Below are positions 49,566 through 58,156 of a DNA stretch of 64,000 nt, in pieces. A program made the position numbers and the translations under genes. The notes under the pieces are model-generated. The model was not told the origin of the DNA, searched no databases, and worked only from the letters and a program-made list of their open reading frames with translations. The DNA is from CBDDIP01 sp965229005 (GTDB lineage: Bacteria > Actinomycetota > Acidimicrobiia > Acidimicrobiales > Ilumatobacteraceae): positions 620,001 to 684,000 of the forward strand of contig CBDDIP010000002.1 in NCBI GenBank assembly GCA_965229005.1. Direction: 5' to 3'. The first letter of the stretch is position 1; each line of letters starts with the position of its first letter.

Positions 49566-50438
49566 CTACGGGTCGAAGCGGGGAAGCCCCATCGGGTTGG
49601 GGTACGGGATCACGCCGCTACCCGCAACAGTGGCCGCGACCGGCGTGAGCCGATCGAGCAGGTCGCGCTGCGCGGCCAGCGTGAGCGCAGCGTCGATCGG
49701 CGCTTGTGCGAGGTCGTCGGTGAGCGCTTCGATGCGTGCTCGGAGCGCGAGTCCCTCGTCGGTGATGGCGCCGGTCGCAGCGGTCAGCAACCCGCGGTCG
49801 GCCAACGACGTGCCCGCCGCGACCCACTCGTCGTCGGTCCAGCCGCGGTTGGCCTGCAGCACGTCCTGTGGGGTTCTCTGCTCGGCGGCGATCAGTCGGT
49901 GCGCAGCGCAGCCGTCGATGTTCGAAGCGGCGAGCGCGATCACATGACCGTCGCCGCGGTGCTCGCGCAACGTCGTGCACGCCTGCCACAGGCGCTGCAC
50001 CGGTTCCGTCGACGCGGGCAGGCCGCGGTTGGCAGCGAACAGTGGACGGCCCGTGCTGCTTGCCGCAGCGGTGACGGCCTCGAGGTCGGTGGACGCGCTG
50101 TCGGCGACGGCGCTCAGGGACGGCACGATCCGTTCGAGTGAGTCAGCAGCGGCGCGGGACCGGGCCGCCACGAGTGCATCAGGCGAGGCGAACGTCCATG
50201 CATCGGGAATCGATCGCTGCACCATGCGCGGGGCGAAGTTGGCGAAGGCAGCTTCGACGACACCGGCGGCCACGCTCCCGAGCGGTGCAGCACGGAAGCC
50301 GAAGTAGCCCATCCAGAACCCGCGCAGACCGGCCCCCGTCGCCGCGTGGCGGCTCTCGTCGGCGAAGTACGTGACGGCGTGAATGGTCTCGATGCGCAAC
50401 CACAATTGGCGAGCGATCGGCTGGTTGCACGGGCTCAT
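49566..50438 (-). CDS. SCO6745-like actinobacterial protein
   Basis: A 290-residue, Ala-rich, mostly helical protein resembling the SCO6745 type known in Streptomyces, with the conserved HAVTYFADESR, FWMGYFGFRAAPLG, LREHRGDGHVIALAASNIDGCAAH and RGWTDDEW segments and a C-terminal winged-helix-like region. The function is unknown. It follows the FMN reductase with a 4-base overlap, so the two are translationally coupled. The enzyme partner suggests a redox-linked role. Confidence 0.7.
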   Translation of the reverse strand: MSPCNQPIARQLWLRIETIHAVTYFADESRHAATGAGLRGFWMGYFGFRAAPLGSVAAGVVEAAFANFAPRMVQRSIPDAWTFASPDALVAARSRAAADSLERIVPSLSAVADSASTDLEAVTAAASSTGRPLFAANRGLPASTEPVQRLWQACTTLREHRGDGHVIALAASNIDGCAAHRLIAAEQRTPQDVLQANRGWTDDEWVAAGTSLADRGLLTAATGAITDEGLALRARIEALTDDLAQAPIDAALTLAAQRDLLDRLTPVAATVAGSGVIPYPNPMGLPRFDP

Positions 50439-50974
50439 CGGGTTGCTTCCGATGGGATGGCAGCGAGCAGCGCGTCGACGAGCTGCTCGATCGCAGTGAT
50501 CGTCGGTGCATCGGTGAACACGCCGTCATCGTTGGTCTTCGTGCGCGGTGCGGCGATGCCGAGCTGGCCGACGATCTTCGTGCCCTGCCACGTCAGCGTT
50601 CGAGTGAGATCGGCCAACGCGAGGGTGCCACCGGTGGTGCCCGAGGAGATCAGCGCAACGGGCTTGTCGTACAGGCCTGCCGCGCCCACCAACCAGTCGA
50701 GCGCGTTCTTCATCGTGCCTGCGAGCGCTCCGGCGTACTCCGGTCCGGCGAGCACGGCGGCATCGGAGGTCGCTGCGCGCGCCCGCCACTCGAGCGCCAC
50801 GGGCGGCGGCGAGTCGTCGTGCTCGATGTTGAACGGCTCCACCGCGGCGAGTTGCTCGAACTCGTCGACCTCGGCACCGCCCTCGAGGAGGCGTCGACGC
50901 ACGACGGCCAATGCCGCCCCGTTCGACGACCGCTGCTGCAGGCTGCCGCACAGCAGCAGGACGCGAGGAGTCAC
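50435..50974 (-). CDS. NADPH-dependent FMN reductase
   Basis: A 179-residue flavodoxin-fold reductase. LLCGSLQQRSSNGAAL is the FMN phosphate loop, GPEYAGALAGTMKNALDWL the isoalloxazine region, and KPVALISSGTTGGTLALADL the C-terminal half. It reduces FMN or quinones using NADPH. The GTG start at 50972-50974 precedes the signature. It overlaps the SCO6745-like gene by 4 bases. Whether it supplies FMNH2 to the LLM monooxygenases at 35-37 kb is untested. Confidence 0.88.
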   Translation of the reverse strand: MTPRVLLLCGSLQQRSSNGAALAVVRRRLLEGGAEVDEFEQLAAVEPFNIEHDDSPPPVALEWRARAATSDAAVLAGPEYAGALAGTMKNALDWLVGAAGLYDKPVALISSGTTGGTLALADLTRTLTWQGTKIVGQLGIAAPRTKTNDDGVFTDAPTITAIEQLVDALLAAIPSEATR

Positions 50975-51058
50975 GGTGGCCGACGCTAGCGACGACAAGT
51001 AGTCTGCGCGAGACGAAGCCGCACGGCGCGGTGACGACTGCCAAGGCGGGCAGGCTGC

Positions 51059-51613
51059 ATGACCAACACGAGTCGCTCGACGGGAGAGCTCGCAGGGAGT
51101 CCGCGAGACGAGCTGGCGCGCTTGGTCGCTGACCACCACGTGGCGCTGATGCGTCATGCACAGCTGGTGCATCCGCGTCACGATGCGCAGTCGATCGTCA
51201 ACGCCACGTTCACGATCGCGTGGCGGCGGATCGGTGACGTCCCCGAGGAGCACCCACGCGCGTGGCTGAAGGGTGTGATGCGCAACGTCGTGCTCAACAC
51301 CCAGCGCGGCGAGAACCGGTGGCAGGCAGTGCAGGCCGAGGCCGCCCGCCAGCCCGCGACGCGCGAGGTCGCGGCACCCGATGACGACCGGCGGCTCGAG
51401 CTGCGCATCGCCCTCCAGGCCTTGGAGACGTTGGCAGCGGAGGATCAAGCCGTGCTTCGCATGCAGCTGCTCGAGGACCCGAGCTCGGACGATCTGGCGC
51501 GCGTGCTCGGCGTCAGCGTCGGTGCGGCGCGCAACCGCCTGTCGCGAGCGCGACAACGACTTGATGACGCGTGCAAGCGCGTCCTTGCCACCGAAGGAGG
51601 TGGAACACGATGA
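51059..51613 (+). CDS. ECF RNA polymerase sigma factor
   Basis: A 184-residue ECF sigma factor. Region 2 is RDELARLVADHHVALMRHAQLV...ARAWLKGVMRNVVLNTQRGEN and region 4 SSDDLARVLGVSVGAARNRLSRARQRLDD. It is divergent from the FMN reductase and coupled by ATGA overlap to a membrane protein. The group cannot be named from sequence alone. The Gly-rich C-terminus (TEGGGTR) is short. Confidence 0.85.
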   Translation: MTNTSRSTGELAGSPRDELARLVADHHVALMRHAQLVHPRHDAQSIVNATFTIAWRRIGDVPEEHPRAWLKGVMRNVVLNTQRGENRWQAVQAEAARQPATREVAAPDDDRRLELRIALQALETLAAEDQAVLRMQLLEDPSSDDLARVLGVSVGAARNRLSRARQRLDDACKRVLATEGGGTR

Positions 51614-52392
51614 ACGACGACCGCGACTGGTACGGCGCGCTCGGCACCGCGCTCTTGGAGGAAGCGGACGCGACCCCGCCGATCGACCTCGACAGCTTCG
51701 ACGTCGACGAGTTCGTCGCCGACGTCATGGCCGGTCGTTTCGACGTGCCGGCAGGAGCGCTCGTGAGCCGGCGTCGCCGCTGGAAGCGCTACGGCGCGAT
51801 CGGCGCGATCATCGCCGTCACGGCCGGAGGTGCGGTCGCCGCGACGCAACTCGGTAACGAGAAGGTGCGCGCGCCAAGGGCCTACGAGGGCGTCGACTGC
51901 CTGTCCGACCCCTACACGTTCCCGAGCGGCACGGCCATCGCGCTGTCGGACGATCCGCTCGGCGACTGTCGCGAGCTGTGGCTGTTGGGGGCGATGGCCA
52001 ACGACGGGCTCGGCGGAGGGCCGCCGATGGACGTTGCGCCGGAGCTGTTCGCCTGCGTCAGCACGACGGGCATCATCGAGGTCGTGCCGCGACCGATCCA
52101 GAGCGACCTCTCCTGCGCCGACCTCGGGTTGGACGAAGCGGATCTCACCGATCTCACCAACAACCCGTATCTGAAGCTGCAGTCCGGTCTCTCTGCGATC
52201 GACGAACGGTGCCTGCCGGAAGTCGAGGCCAAGCAGGAGGCAACGGATCTCCTCGACGATCTGGATCTGAACGGATGGACCTTCGTGCTCGCTGACCCCA
52301 CCGCTGTTCCGACCAGTGCCGACATCTGCGCGCAGCTCACGATGCTCGTGGACTCGAAGGCGATCTCCGTTCGGATGGTCGAACCCCGCTGA
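51610..52392 (+). CDS. membrane protein in anti-sigma position
   Basis: A 260-residue protein. A cytoplasmic acidic N-terminus (residues 1-55) precedes RRRRWKRYGAIGAIIAVTAGGAVAATQLG, one transmembrane helix with a basic stop-transfer before it. An extracytoplasmic domain with several Cys (DCLSDP, GDCREL, FACVST, SCADLG, RCLPE, DICAQL) completes it. Position and topology suggest a regulator of the adjacent sigma factor, but no known anti-sigma motif is present. It overlaps the sigma gene by 4 bases. Confidence 0.7.
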   Translation: MNDDRDWYGALGTALLEEADATPPIDLDSFDVDEFVADVMAGRFDVPAGALVSRRRRWKRYGAIGAIIAVTAGGAVAATQLGNEKVRAPRAYEGVDCLSDPYTFPSGTAIALSDDPLGDCRELWLLGAMANDGLGGGPPMDVAPELFACVSTTGIIEVVPRPIQSDLSCADLGLDEADLTDLTNNPYLKLQSGLSAIDERCLPEVEAKQEATDLLDDLDLNGWTFVLADPTAVPTSADICAQLTMLVDSKAISVRMVEPR

Positions 52393-52420
52393 AACCCCCA
52401 CACAACGAAAGGCATCACTG

Positions 52421-52978
52421 ATGCGACTGAAGACCATCGGACTGCTCCTTGCCGCGCTCGTCGCGCTCCCCGCCGTGGGCGCGTCGGCGGCCCCCGCTCG
52501 CGCGAACCCATCGCTCGCCCACTTCGAGGGACGGACGATCGACCTGCGCGTCAGCTGGGAGGAGGCGACCGCGTGCACGAGCGACGGTGTGGCCACCTGG
52601 TGCTTCCGCACCGAGGCCGAGATGGACGCGTTCCTCGCCGCGCAGGGCAAGCCGACGGGCGTGATCGACGTTCGGCTGCTCGGCATCGAGGTCTCCGTCG
52701 CGCTGTCGTGCTCGCCGAGCGTCCGTGTCTACGCGGCGACCTCGTACATCGGGACGACGATCAACCTGACGACCGCGGGGGTCGCTCACAACATGTCGAC
52801 CTACGGCCTGGACAACCAGGTGAGCAGCTACAAGGTGGGAGCGTGCGACGCTGAGTTCTACGACGGCGCGAACCGCACCGGCACGGCGTATCCCGGCAAC
52901 ACCAACGCCTGGGCCCTCGGCCCGTCGATGACGCTCGGCTGGGACAACCGCGTGTCCAGCATCTGGATCTACCCGTGA
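52421..52978 (+). CDS. secreted beta-gamma-crystallin-like protein
   Basis: A 185-residue exported protein with a typical signal peptide (LLLAALVALPAVGASAAPA). The C-terminal half has two Greek-key motifs ending in DNQVSS and DNRVSS, which match the calcium-binding consensus (N/D)(N/D)XX(S/T)S of beta-gamma-crystallins and of the I36 inhibitor-like family. The Cys pairs may form disulfides. It follows the sigma/membrane-protein pair by 28 bases and may be its target or operon member. Confidence 0.75.
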   Translation: MRLKTIGLLLAALVALPAVGASAAPARANPSLAHFEGRTIDLRVSWEEATACTSDGVATWCFRTEAEMDAFLAAQGKPTGVIDVRLLGIEVSVALSCSPSVRVYAATSYIGTTINLTTAGVAHNMSTYGLDNQVSSYKVGACDAEFYDGANRTGTAYPGNTNAWALGPSMTLGWDNRVSSIWIYP

Positions 52979-53004
52979 GCTGATCCGCCGCTACCCTCGC
53001 CCGG

Positions 53005-53601
53005 ATGTCAGCCCGGTGCGAGATGCTCGTCGTGCGCCACGGCGAGAGCGAGTGGAACGCGCTGGGCAAGTGGCAGGGCGACGCCGATCCGCCGCTGTCC
53101 GATCGGGGCAAGCAGGAGGCCGTCCTCGCGGCGCGCCTCATCGGCACCGTCGACGCCATCGTGTCGAGCCATCTGCAACGGGCCGCGGCCACGGCGTGGA
53201 TCATCGGCGAGGACATCGGCGTCGGCCCGATCGAGATCGAGCCGCGTCTTCGCGAGATGGCCTACGGATCGTGGCAGGGCCTCACCCGCACCGAGATCGA
53301 GGCGGAGTGGCCCGGTTGGGTCGCCGAGTTCCGTCGACCCGATGATGCCGAGCCGCTGGCCGACGCACTGCAGCGCTTCACCGACGGCTTGGGCGCGGTC
53401 GCCGCAGCGAACCCGGGCAACGAGGTGCTCGTCATCGCTCACGGCGGCGTGATGCGCCTGCTCGCCCGCGAGCTCGGCGCCGAGTCGATGCCGTTGCGCA
53501 ACCTCTGCGGCTATCGGCTCACCGTGGGCGTCGACGGTTCGCTGTCCATCGGTGAACCCGTCCAACTCGTCGCCGACGACGCCGTCTTCGACACGCTCTG
53601 A
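53005..53601 (+). CDS. histidine phosphatase (phosphoglycerate-mutase-like)
   Basis: A 198-residue phosphatase of the histidine phosphatase superfamily. VRHGESEWN holds the catalytic His, LQRAAATA and REMAYGSWQGLT the mid-chain, and VIAHGGVMRLL the second His. Substrate specificity cannot be decided (sugar phosphate, phospho-nucleoside or small metabolite). The ATG at 53005 gives MSARCEMLVVRHGESEW. Confidence 0.9.
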   Translation: MSARCEMLVVRHGESEWNALGKWQGDADPPLSDRGKQEAVLAARLIGTVDAIVSSHLQRAAATAWIIGEDIGVGPIEIEPRLREMAYGSWQGLTRTEIEAEWPGWVAEFRRPDDAEPLADALQRFTDGLGAVAAANPGNEVLVIAHGGVMRLLARELGAESMPLRNLCGYRLTVGVDGSLSIGEPVQLVADDAVFDTL

Positions 53602-53612
53602 CTGGATGATGC

Positions 53613-54674
53613 TCAGCTCAGGCTGGGGAGCTCCAGCAGGAGGGACTGCAGGAGCAGCGACTCGTTGGGGTTGCGTTCCAGCGCCTCGAGCGCCGCGTGG
53701 ATGCGCGTGACGGCGTTGACGGCGGCGTCGGGGCGAGGCATCGACCCGGCGACGAGGGCGTCGCGGTAGGTGCCGGCCATCACGGCCAGCCCGCCGCGCA
53801 GCTCGTCGATGCGGTGACGGCGCAGCTCGCGCTTGTGACGCTCCTCCAGCGGCTTGCGTCCGCTGCCGCGCTCGCCGAGCGCCGCAACGCGGGCCTCGAG
53901 GTCGGTGATCTCCTTCTGCTGCACGACCTGCAGCGGCTCGGCTGCTGCCTCGATGAGTCCCGTGATCTCGTTGCACAGTGCGAACACACGGGCGCCGGAA
54001 CCGTCGAGGCGCGTCGGGATCTTGGCGAACGCCTCGCGCCGAGCCATCAGGCCGACGTCGTGGCCGAGGATGCGAGCTCGCGTGAGGTTGCCCTCGGCGG
54101 CATCGGCGGCGGCACGTGCCGCTTCGCTCGCCAGCCCCTCGGCGATGAGCTGGTCGAACACGGTGTCCGCCGACAAGCCGGCGAACTCGATGCGCACGCA
54201 CCGCGAGGCGACGGTGACGAGCTCCTGGGGAACCTGATCGGCGAGCACCACGAAGATGGTGCTCGGCGGCGGCTCTTCCAGGGTCTTCAGCAGTCGAGCT
54301 GCGGCGGTGGCGTCGAGCAGGTGGAACTCGTGCAGCACGAGCACCTGACGGTTGCCCTCGACCGGCGCCATCGAGGCAGTGCGGATGATCTCACTGACCT
54401 GCTCGGCCGAGATCCGCGCGCCGACGCGCTCCACGTCTCGTACGTCGGGGTGCTCGCCGGCCAAGGCGAGACGCGCGTCGCGTGAGTCGGGGTCGTCGCG
54501 CCCGGCCAGCAGGAGCGCGGCGAACGCGTGAGCGGCCTCGTCCTTCGTGCAGCCCGGCGGGCCGACGAACAGGTAGGCGTGCACCGGATCGATCGCCGCG
54601 TTGGTGAGCTGAGCGATGGCGTGCGGTTGCCCGACCACGTCGTCCCACACGCTCAGGCGCGGCGGCTTCGTCAT
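53613..54674 (-). CDS. holB: DNA polymerase III delta' subunit (clamp loader)
   Basis: A 353-residue AAA clamp-loader subunit. VGPPGCTKDEAAHAFA is a degenerate P-loop, as usual for delta', with LHEFHLLDATAAARLLKTLEEPPPSTIFVVLADQ and the arginine-finger-type SRCVRIEFAGLS. It would assemble the sliding clamp with tau and delta. It overlaps tmk by 4 bases, so topA-tmk-holB are one minus-strand set, as in many actinobacteria. Confidence 0.92.
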   Translation of the reverse strand: MTKPPRLSVWDDVVGQPHAIAQLTNAAIDPVHAYLFVGPPGCTKDEAAHAFAALLLAGRDDPDSRDARLALAGEHPDVRDVERVGARISAEQVSEIIRTASMAPVEGNRQVLVLHEFHLLDATAAARLLKTLEEPPPSTIFVVLADQVPQELVTVASRCVRIEFAGLSADTVFDQLIAEGLASEAARAAADAAEGNLTRARILGHDVGLMARREAFAKIPTRLDGSGARVFALCNEITGLIEAAAEPLQVVQQKEITDLEARVAALGERGSGRKPLEERHKRELRRHRIDELRGGLAVMAGTYRDALVAGSMPRPDAAVNAVTRIHAALEALERNPNESLLLQSLLLELPSLS

Positions 54675-55279
54675 CGGCCGACCCTGCCGGCGACCGCAGC
54701 CCGTACGCGAGCCGAGACTTCGTCGATGGTGCCGGCGCCGTCGATGACGACCCAGTGATCGGGGTGCTCGGCGGCCATTGCCCGGTAGCCGTCGCGCACC
54801 CGGTCGTGGAAGGCGTCGCCCTCCTGCTCGAACCGGTCGAGCTGACGGCCGTGCATGCGCGCGGCGAGCACCTCGGAGGGCGCGTCGATGAGCAGCACCA
54901 GCTGCGGCCACTGGCCCTGCATCGCCCAGTCGTTGATGTTGCGCAGCTGATCGAGGTCGAGCCCCCGCCCGTAGCCCTGGTACGCCAACATCGAGTAGAC
55001 GCTGCGGTCGCTGACGACGTGGCGTCCGGCGGCGAGTGCCGGGAGCACGACTTCGTGGAAGTGCTGAGCCCGATCCGCCGCGGCGAGCAACGCCTCGGCG
55101 CGATGCGAGAGGTCGGTGAGCGACGTGTCGTGAAGGATGTCGCGCACCCGCTGCCCGATCGCCGTGCCGCCGGTCTCGCGAGTGAGGACGGCGCCGAGCT
55201 CGTCGGCCAGCCGGGCCGCGTGGGTGCTCTTGCCGCACCCTTCCGAGCCCTCGAGGGCGATGTAGCGAGCTGCGTCCAT
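54671..55279 (-). CDS. tmk: thymidylate kinase
   Basis: A 202-residue kinase phosphorylating dTMP to dTDP. P-loop EGSEGCGKSTHAARLA (about 10-25), DRS motif in VSDRSVYSMLAYQGYGRGLDL, lid region LAARMHGRQLDRFEQEGDAFHDRV. It sits between topA and holB. Its ATG is 159 bases after topA's stop, and that gap contains the twin hairpin. Confidence 0.95.
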   Translation of the reverse strand: MDAARYIALEGSEGCGKSTHAARLADELGAVLTRETGGTAIGQRVRDILHDTSLTDLSHRAEALLAAADRAQHFHEVVLPALAAGRHVVSDRSVYSMLAYQGYGRGLDLDQLRNINDWAMQGQWPQLVLLIDAPSEVLAARMHGRQLDRFEQEGDAFHDRVRDGYRAMAAEHPDHWVVIDGAGTIDEVSARVRAAVAGRVGR

Positions 55280-55344
55280 GTCGGATGCGCACCCTACCCA
55301 AGGGGTGTGACCCGCCCGGGGTGACCCTCGTCGTCCCGGCCCAT

Positions 55345-55385
55345 CCGAGTATCGAGCGCGCGCTGGCCGCGCGTTGGATACTCGG
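55345..55385. terminator. long interrupted hairpin, copy 1 (between topA and tmk)
   Basis: CCGAGTATC pairs with GATACTCGG outside, and AGCGCGCG with CGCGCGTT inside, around a CTGGC loop. The stem is about 17 base pairs with one mismatch. An almost identical second copy lies at 55397. Neither has a T-run. Confidence 0.75.
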
Positions 55386-55396
55386 GTGCAACGGGT

Positions 55397-55437
55397 CCGA
55401 GTGTCGAGCGCGCGCTGGCCGCGCGTTGGATACTCGG
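55397..55437. terminator. long interrupted hairpin, copy 2, adjacent to the topA stop
   Basis: Same structure as 55345-55385, with one base change (GTGTC for GTATC in the left arm). It ends one base before the topA stop codon on the minus strand. Start-to-start distance is 52 bases. It may terminate or attenuate topA mRNA before tmk, or be a REP-like element. Confidence 0.75.
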
Positions 55438-55438
55438 G

Positions 55439-58105
55439 TCAGGCCTTCTTGGCAGCAGCCTTGCGCGGTGCTGCTTTCTTGGCGGCGGCCTTCCGCGGCG
55501 CGGCCTTCTTCGCAGCTGCAGCCTTGGTGGCCTTCGCCTTCTTCGCCGGCGCTCCACCCTTCTCGATGATCGCCTCGCGGCGGATCGCCAGCAGCTCGTA
55601 GGCCCGCTCCGGCGGCATCGCCTCCAGGCGATCGCCCTTCGACAGCGAGGCGTTGGTCTCGCCGTCGGTGACGTAGACGCCGAACTTGCCGTCCTTGGCG
55701 ACGACCGCCTTGCCGCTGACCGGGTCGTTGCCGAACTCGCGCAGCGGGCCCTTGGCGGCCATGTTGGCGCCACCACCGCGGCGGAACACCTTGGGCTCGG
55801 AGAAGATGCGCAGCGCCTCGTCCAGCGAGATCGTCAGCAGGTGATCCTCGTTGTCGATGTTGCGGTAGTCGCGGCCCTTCTGCACGTACGGCCCGTAGCG
55901 GCCGTTGGCAGCCAGGATCGGCTCGCCGTCGGCGGGGTCCGCGCCGAGGGTCCGCGGCAGCATCAGCAGCGCCTCGGCCTCGTCGACCGTGATCCGCTCC
56001 AGGACCATCGTCTTGAACAGGCTGGACATCTTCGGCTTCTCGAGGCCGGGCGGCAGGTTGTCCGGGCTGCCCCACTGCACGTACGGGCCGTAGCGACCGT
56101 TCTTGGCGAACACGGGGAACCCGTCGAGCTCGCCGATCGGCTCGTCGCTCTTGGGCATCGACAGCAGCTTCAGCGCCATCTCCACCGTCAGCTCGTCGGG
56201 TGTGAGGTCCTCGGGCACGCTGGCCGTGTCCTCGCCGCGCTTGACGTACGGGCCGTACTTGCCGGGCTTGACGACGATCTCGTTGCCGTCCGGGTCGTTG
56301 CCGATCGGGAAGGTGTTGATCTCGGCGGCGTCGATCTCGTCGAGGTTCTCCTCGACGAGGCGCTTCAGGCCGTGCAGCGCGTCCGCGCCGTCTCCCTCAT
56401 CGCCGAAGTAGAACTGCTGCAGCCAGTCCTGCTTCTGGCGCTCGTTGCGGGCGATGGAGTCGAGGTCTTCCTCCACGCGAGCGGTGAAGGCGTAGTCGAC
56501 GAGGCCGCCGAAGTGCTTCTCCATCAGACCGACCACGGCGAACGCGGTCCACGTGGGGACCAGCGCCTGGCCCTTCTTCCACACGTAGCCGCGGTCCTGG
56601 ATGGTCTGGATGATGCTGGCCCACGTGCTCGGGCGCCCGATGCCGAGCTCCTCGAGGCGCTTGATCAGCGACGCCTCGGTGTAGCGGGCCGGCGGCGACG
56701 TGGTGTGGCCGTTCGGGGTGAGCGAGGCGACCGGCACCTGCTGGCCCTGCACGAGCGGCGGCAGCAGTGCTTCCTTCTCCTCCTCGGTCGCGGCCTCGCC
56801 GTCGTCGGTGGACTCGACGTAGACCTGACGGAAGCCCGGGAAGGTGATCGTCGTGCCGCTGGCCGCGAACTCGGCGTCGGTGCCGGCGGGCGTGCTCGCG
56901 CCGAGCCGCACGCTGACGGTGGTGCCGGCGGCGTCGGCCATCTGCGAGGCGAGGGTGCGCTGCCACACCAGGCGGTACAGCGACATCTCCTGGCCGTTGA
57001 GCTCGGCGCCCAGCGAGTCCGGCGAGCGCAGCGGCGTGGTCGGGCGGATCGCCTCGTGGGCCTCCTGCGCGTTCTTCACCTTCGTCGCGTACTGCCGCGG
57101 CTGCGGCGAGAGGAATTGCTGGCCGTACGTGCGCTGCACCTCGGCACGAACCGCGCCCAAGGCCTCGGCGCTCAGCGTCACGTTGTCGGTACGCATGTAG
57201 GTGATGTAGCCACGCTCGTACAGACCCTGGGCGACGCGCATCACCTGCGAGGCGCTGAGGCGCAGCTTGCGACCGCCCTCCTGTTGCAGCGTGCTCGTCA
57301 TGAACGGTGCCTTCGGCGTGCTGCGGTACGGCTTCTCCTCGACCGAGCGCACCGTGAACGTGGCGGGAGCGAGGTCGTCGGCCAGCTGGCGGGCGCGTCC
57401 CTCGTCGACCACGACGACGTTCTGCTTGACCACGCCGGTGTTGCTGAAGTCCTTGCCGGTGGCGATGCGCGTGCCGTCGAGGCTGATCAGGGTGGCGTTG
57501 AACGCCGGCGCGGTGCCGGTGAGCAGGTCGATGTCCCAGTAGCCCTTGACGACGAAGGCGATCCGCTCGCGCTCGCGTTCGACGACGAGGCGCACCGACG
57601 GCGACTGCACTCGGCCGGCGCTGAGCCCTCGGTTGACACGGCGCCAGAGCACCGGCGACACCTCATACCCATAGAGCCGATCGAGGACGCGGCGCGTCTC
57701 GGCCGCGTCGACGAGGCCGTAGTCGATGCCGCGCGGGTTGGCCACGGCGTGATCGATCGCGGTCTTGGTGATCTCGTGGAAGACCATCCGCTTCACGGGC
57801 ACCTTGGGCTTGAGGTACTCGAGGAGGTGCCAGCTGATGGCCTCCCCCTCGCGGTCTTCGTCGGTGGCGAGGTAGAGCTCGCTGGCGTCCTTCAGTGCGG
57901 CGCGCAGATCCTTGACGACCGTCTTGCCGCGCTCGGTGAGCTCGTAGGTCGGCTTGAACCCGTTGTCGACATCGATGGACAACCCCTTGCTCGGCAGGTC
58001 GGCCACGTGGCCCACCGAGGCGCGCACGTCGAACGCGTTGCCGAGGAACTTCGAGATCGTTTTTGCCTTCGCCGGTGACTCGACGATGACGAGGGGTCTG
58101 GCCAT
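55439..58105 (-). CDS. topA: DNA topoisomerase I
   Basis: An 888-residue type IA topoisomerase relaxing negative supercoils. The TOPRIM segment opens with ARPLVIVESPAKAKTISKFLG, and the catalytic Tyr is in RGYITYMRTDN. Several C-terminal repeats (KPGKYGPYVKRGE-, NGRYGPYVQ-type) follow, then a Lys/Ala-rich basic tail (KKAAPRKAAAKK repeats) typical of actinobacterial TopA. A TTGACA -35-like box lies at 58140-58145 upstream, with a weak -10 at about 58117. Confidence 0.96.
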   Translation of the reverse strand: MARPLVIVESPAKAKTISKFLGNAFDVRASVGHVADLPSKGLSIDVDNGFKPTYELTERGKTVVKDLRAALKDASELYLATDEDREGEAISWHLLEYLKPKVPVKRMVFHEITKTAIDHAVANPRGIDYGLVDAAETRRVLDRLYGYEVSPVLWRRVNRGLSAGRVQSPSVRLVVERERERIAFVVKGYWDIDLLTGTAPAFNATLISLDGTRIATGKDFSNTGVVKQNVVVVDEGRARQLADDLAPATFTVRSVEEKPYRSTPKAPFMTSTLQQEGGRKLRLSASQVMRVAQGLYERGYITYMRTDNVTLSAEALGAVRAEVQRTYGQQFLSPQPRQYATKVKNAQEAHEAIRPTTPLRSPDSLGAELNGQEMSLYRLVWQRTLASQMADAAGTTVSVRLGASTPAGTDAEFAASGTTITFPGFRQVYVESTDDGEAATEEEKEALLPPLVQGQQVPVASLTPNGHTTSPPARYTEASLIKRLEELGIGRPSTWASIIQTIQDRGYVWKKGQALVPTWTAFAVVGLMEKHFGGLVDYAFTARVEEDLDSIARNERQKQDWLQQFYFGDEGDGADALHGLKRLVEENLDEIDAAEINTFPIGNDPDGNEIVVKPGKYGPYVKRGEDTASVPEDLTPDELTVEMALKLLSMPKSDEPIGELDGFPVFAKNGRYGPYVQWGSPDNLPPGLEKPKMSSLFKTMVLERITVDEAEALLMLPRTLGADPADGEPILAANGRYGPYVQKGRDYRNIDNEDHLLTISLDEALRIFSEPKVFRRGGGANMAAKGPLREFGNDPVSGKAVVAKDGKFGVYVTDGETNASLSKGDRLEAMPPERAYELLAIRREAIIEKGGAPAKKAKATKAAAAKKAAPRKAAAKKAAPRKAAAKKA

Positions 58106-58139
58106 GCCGTGCGTATCGCTAAAGCATGAGCAGGGGCGC

Positions 58140-58145
58140 TGTCAA
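58140..58145 (-). promoter_or_regulatory. TTGACA -35-like element upstream of topA
   Basis: The minus strand reads TTGACA, then 17-18 bases, then TTAGCGA, about 11 bases before the topA ATG. The -35 is perfect but the -10 is poor, so this is only a candidate promoter. Confidence 0.35.
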
Positions 58146-58156
58146 GGCGCGCTGCC

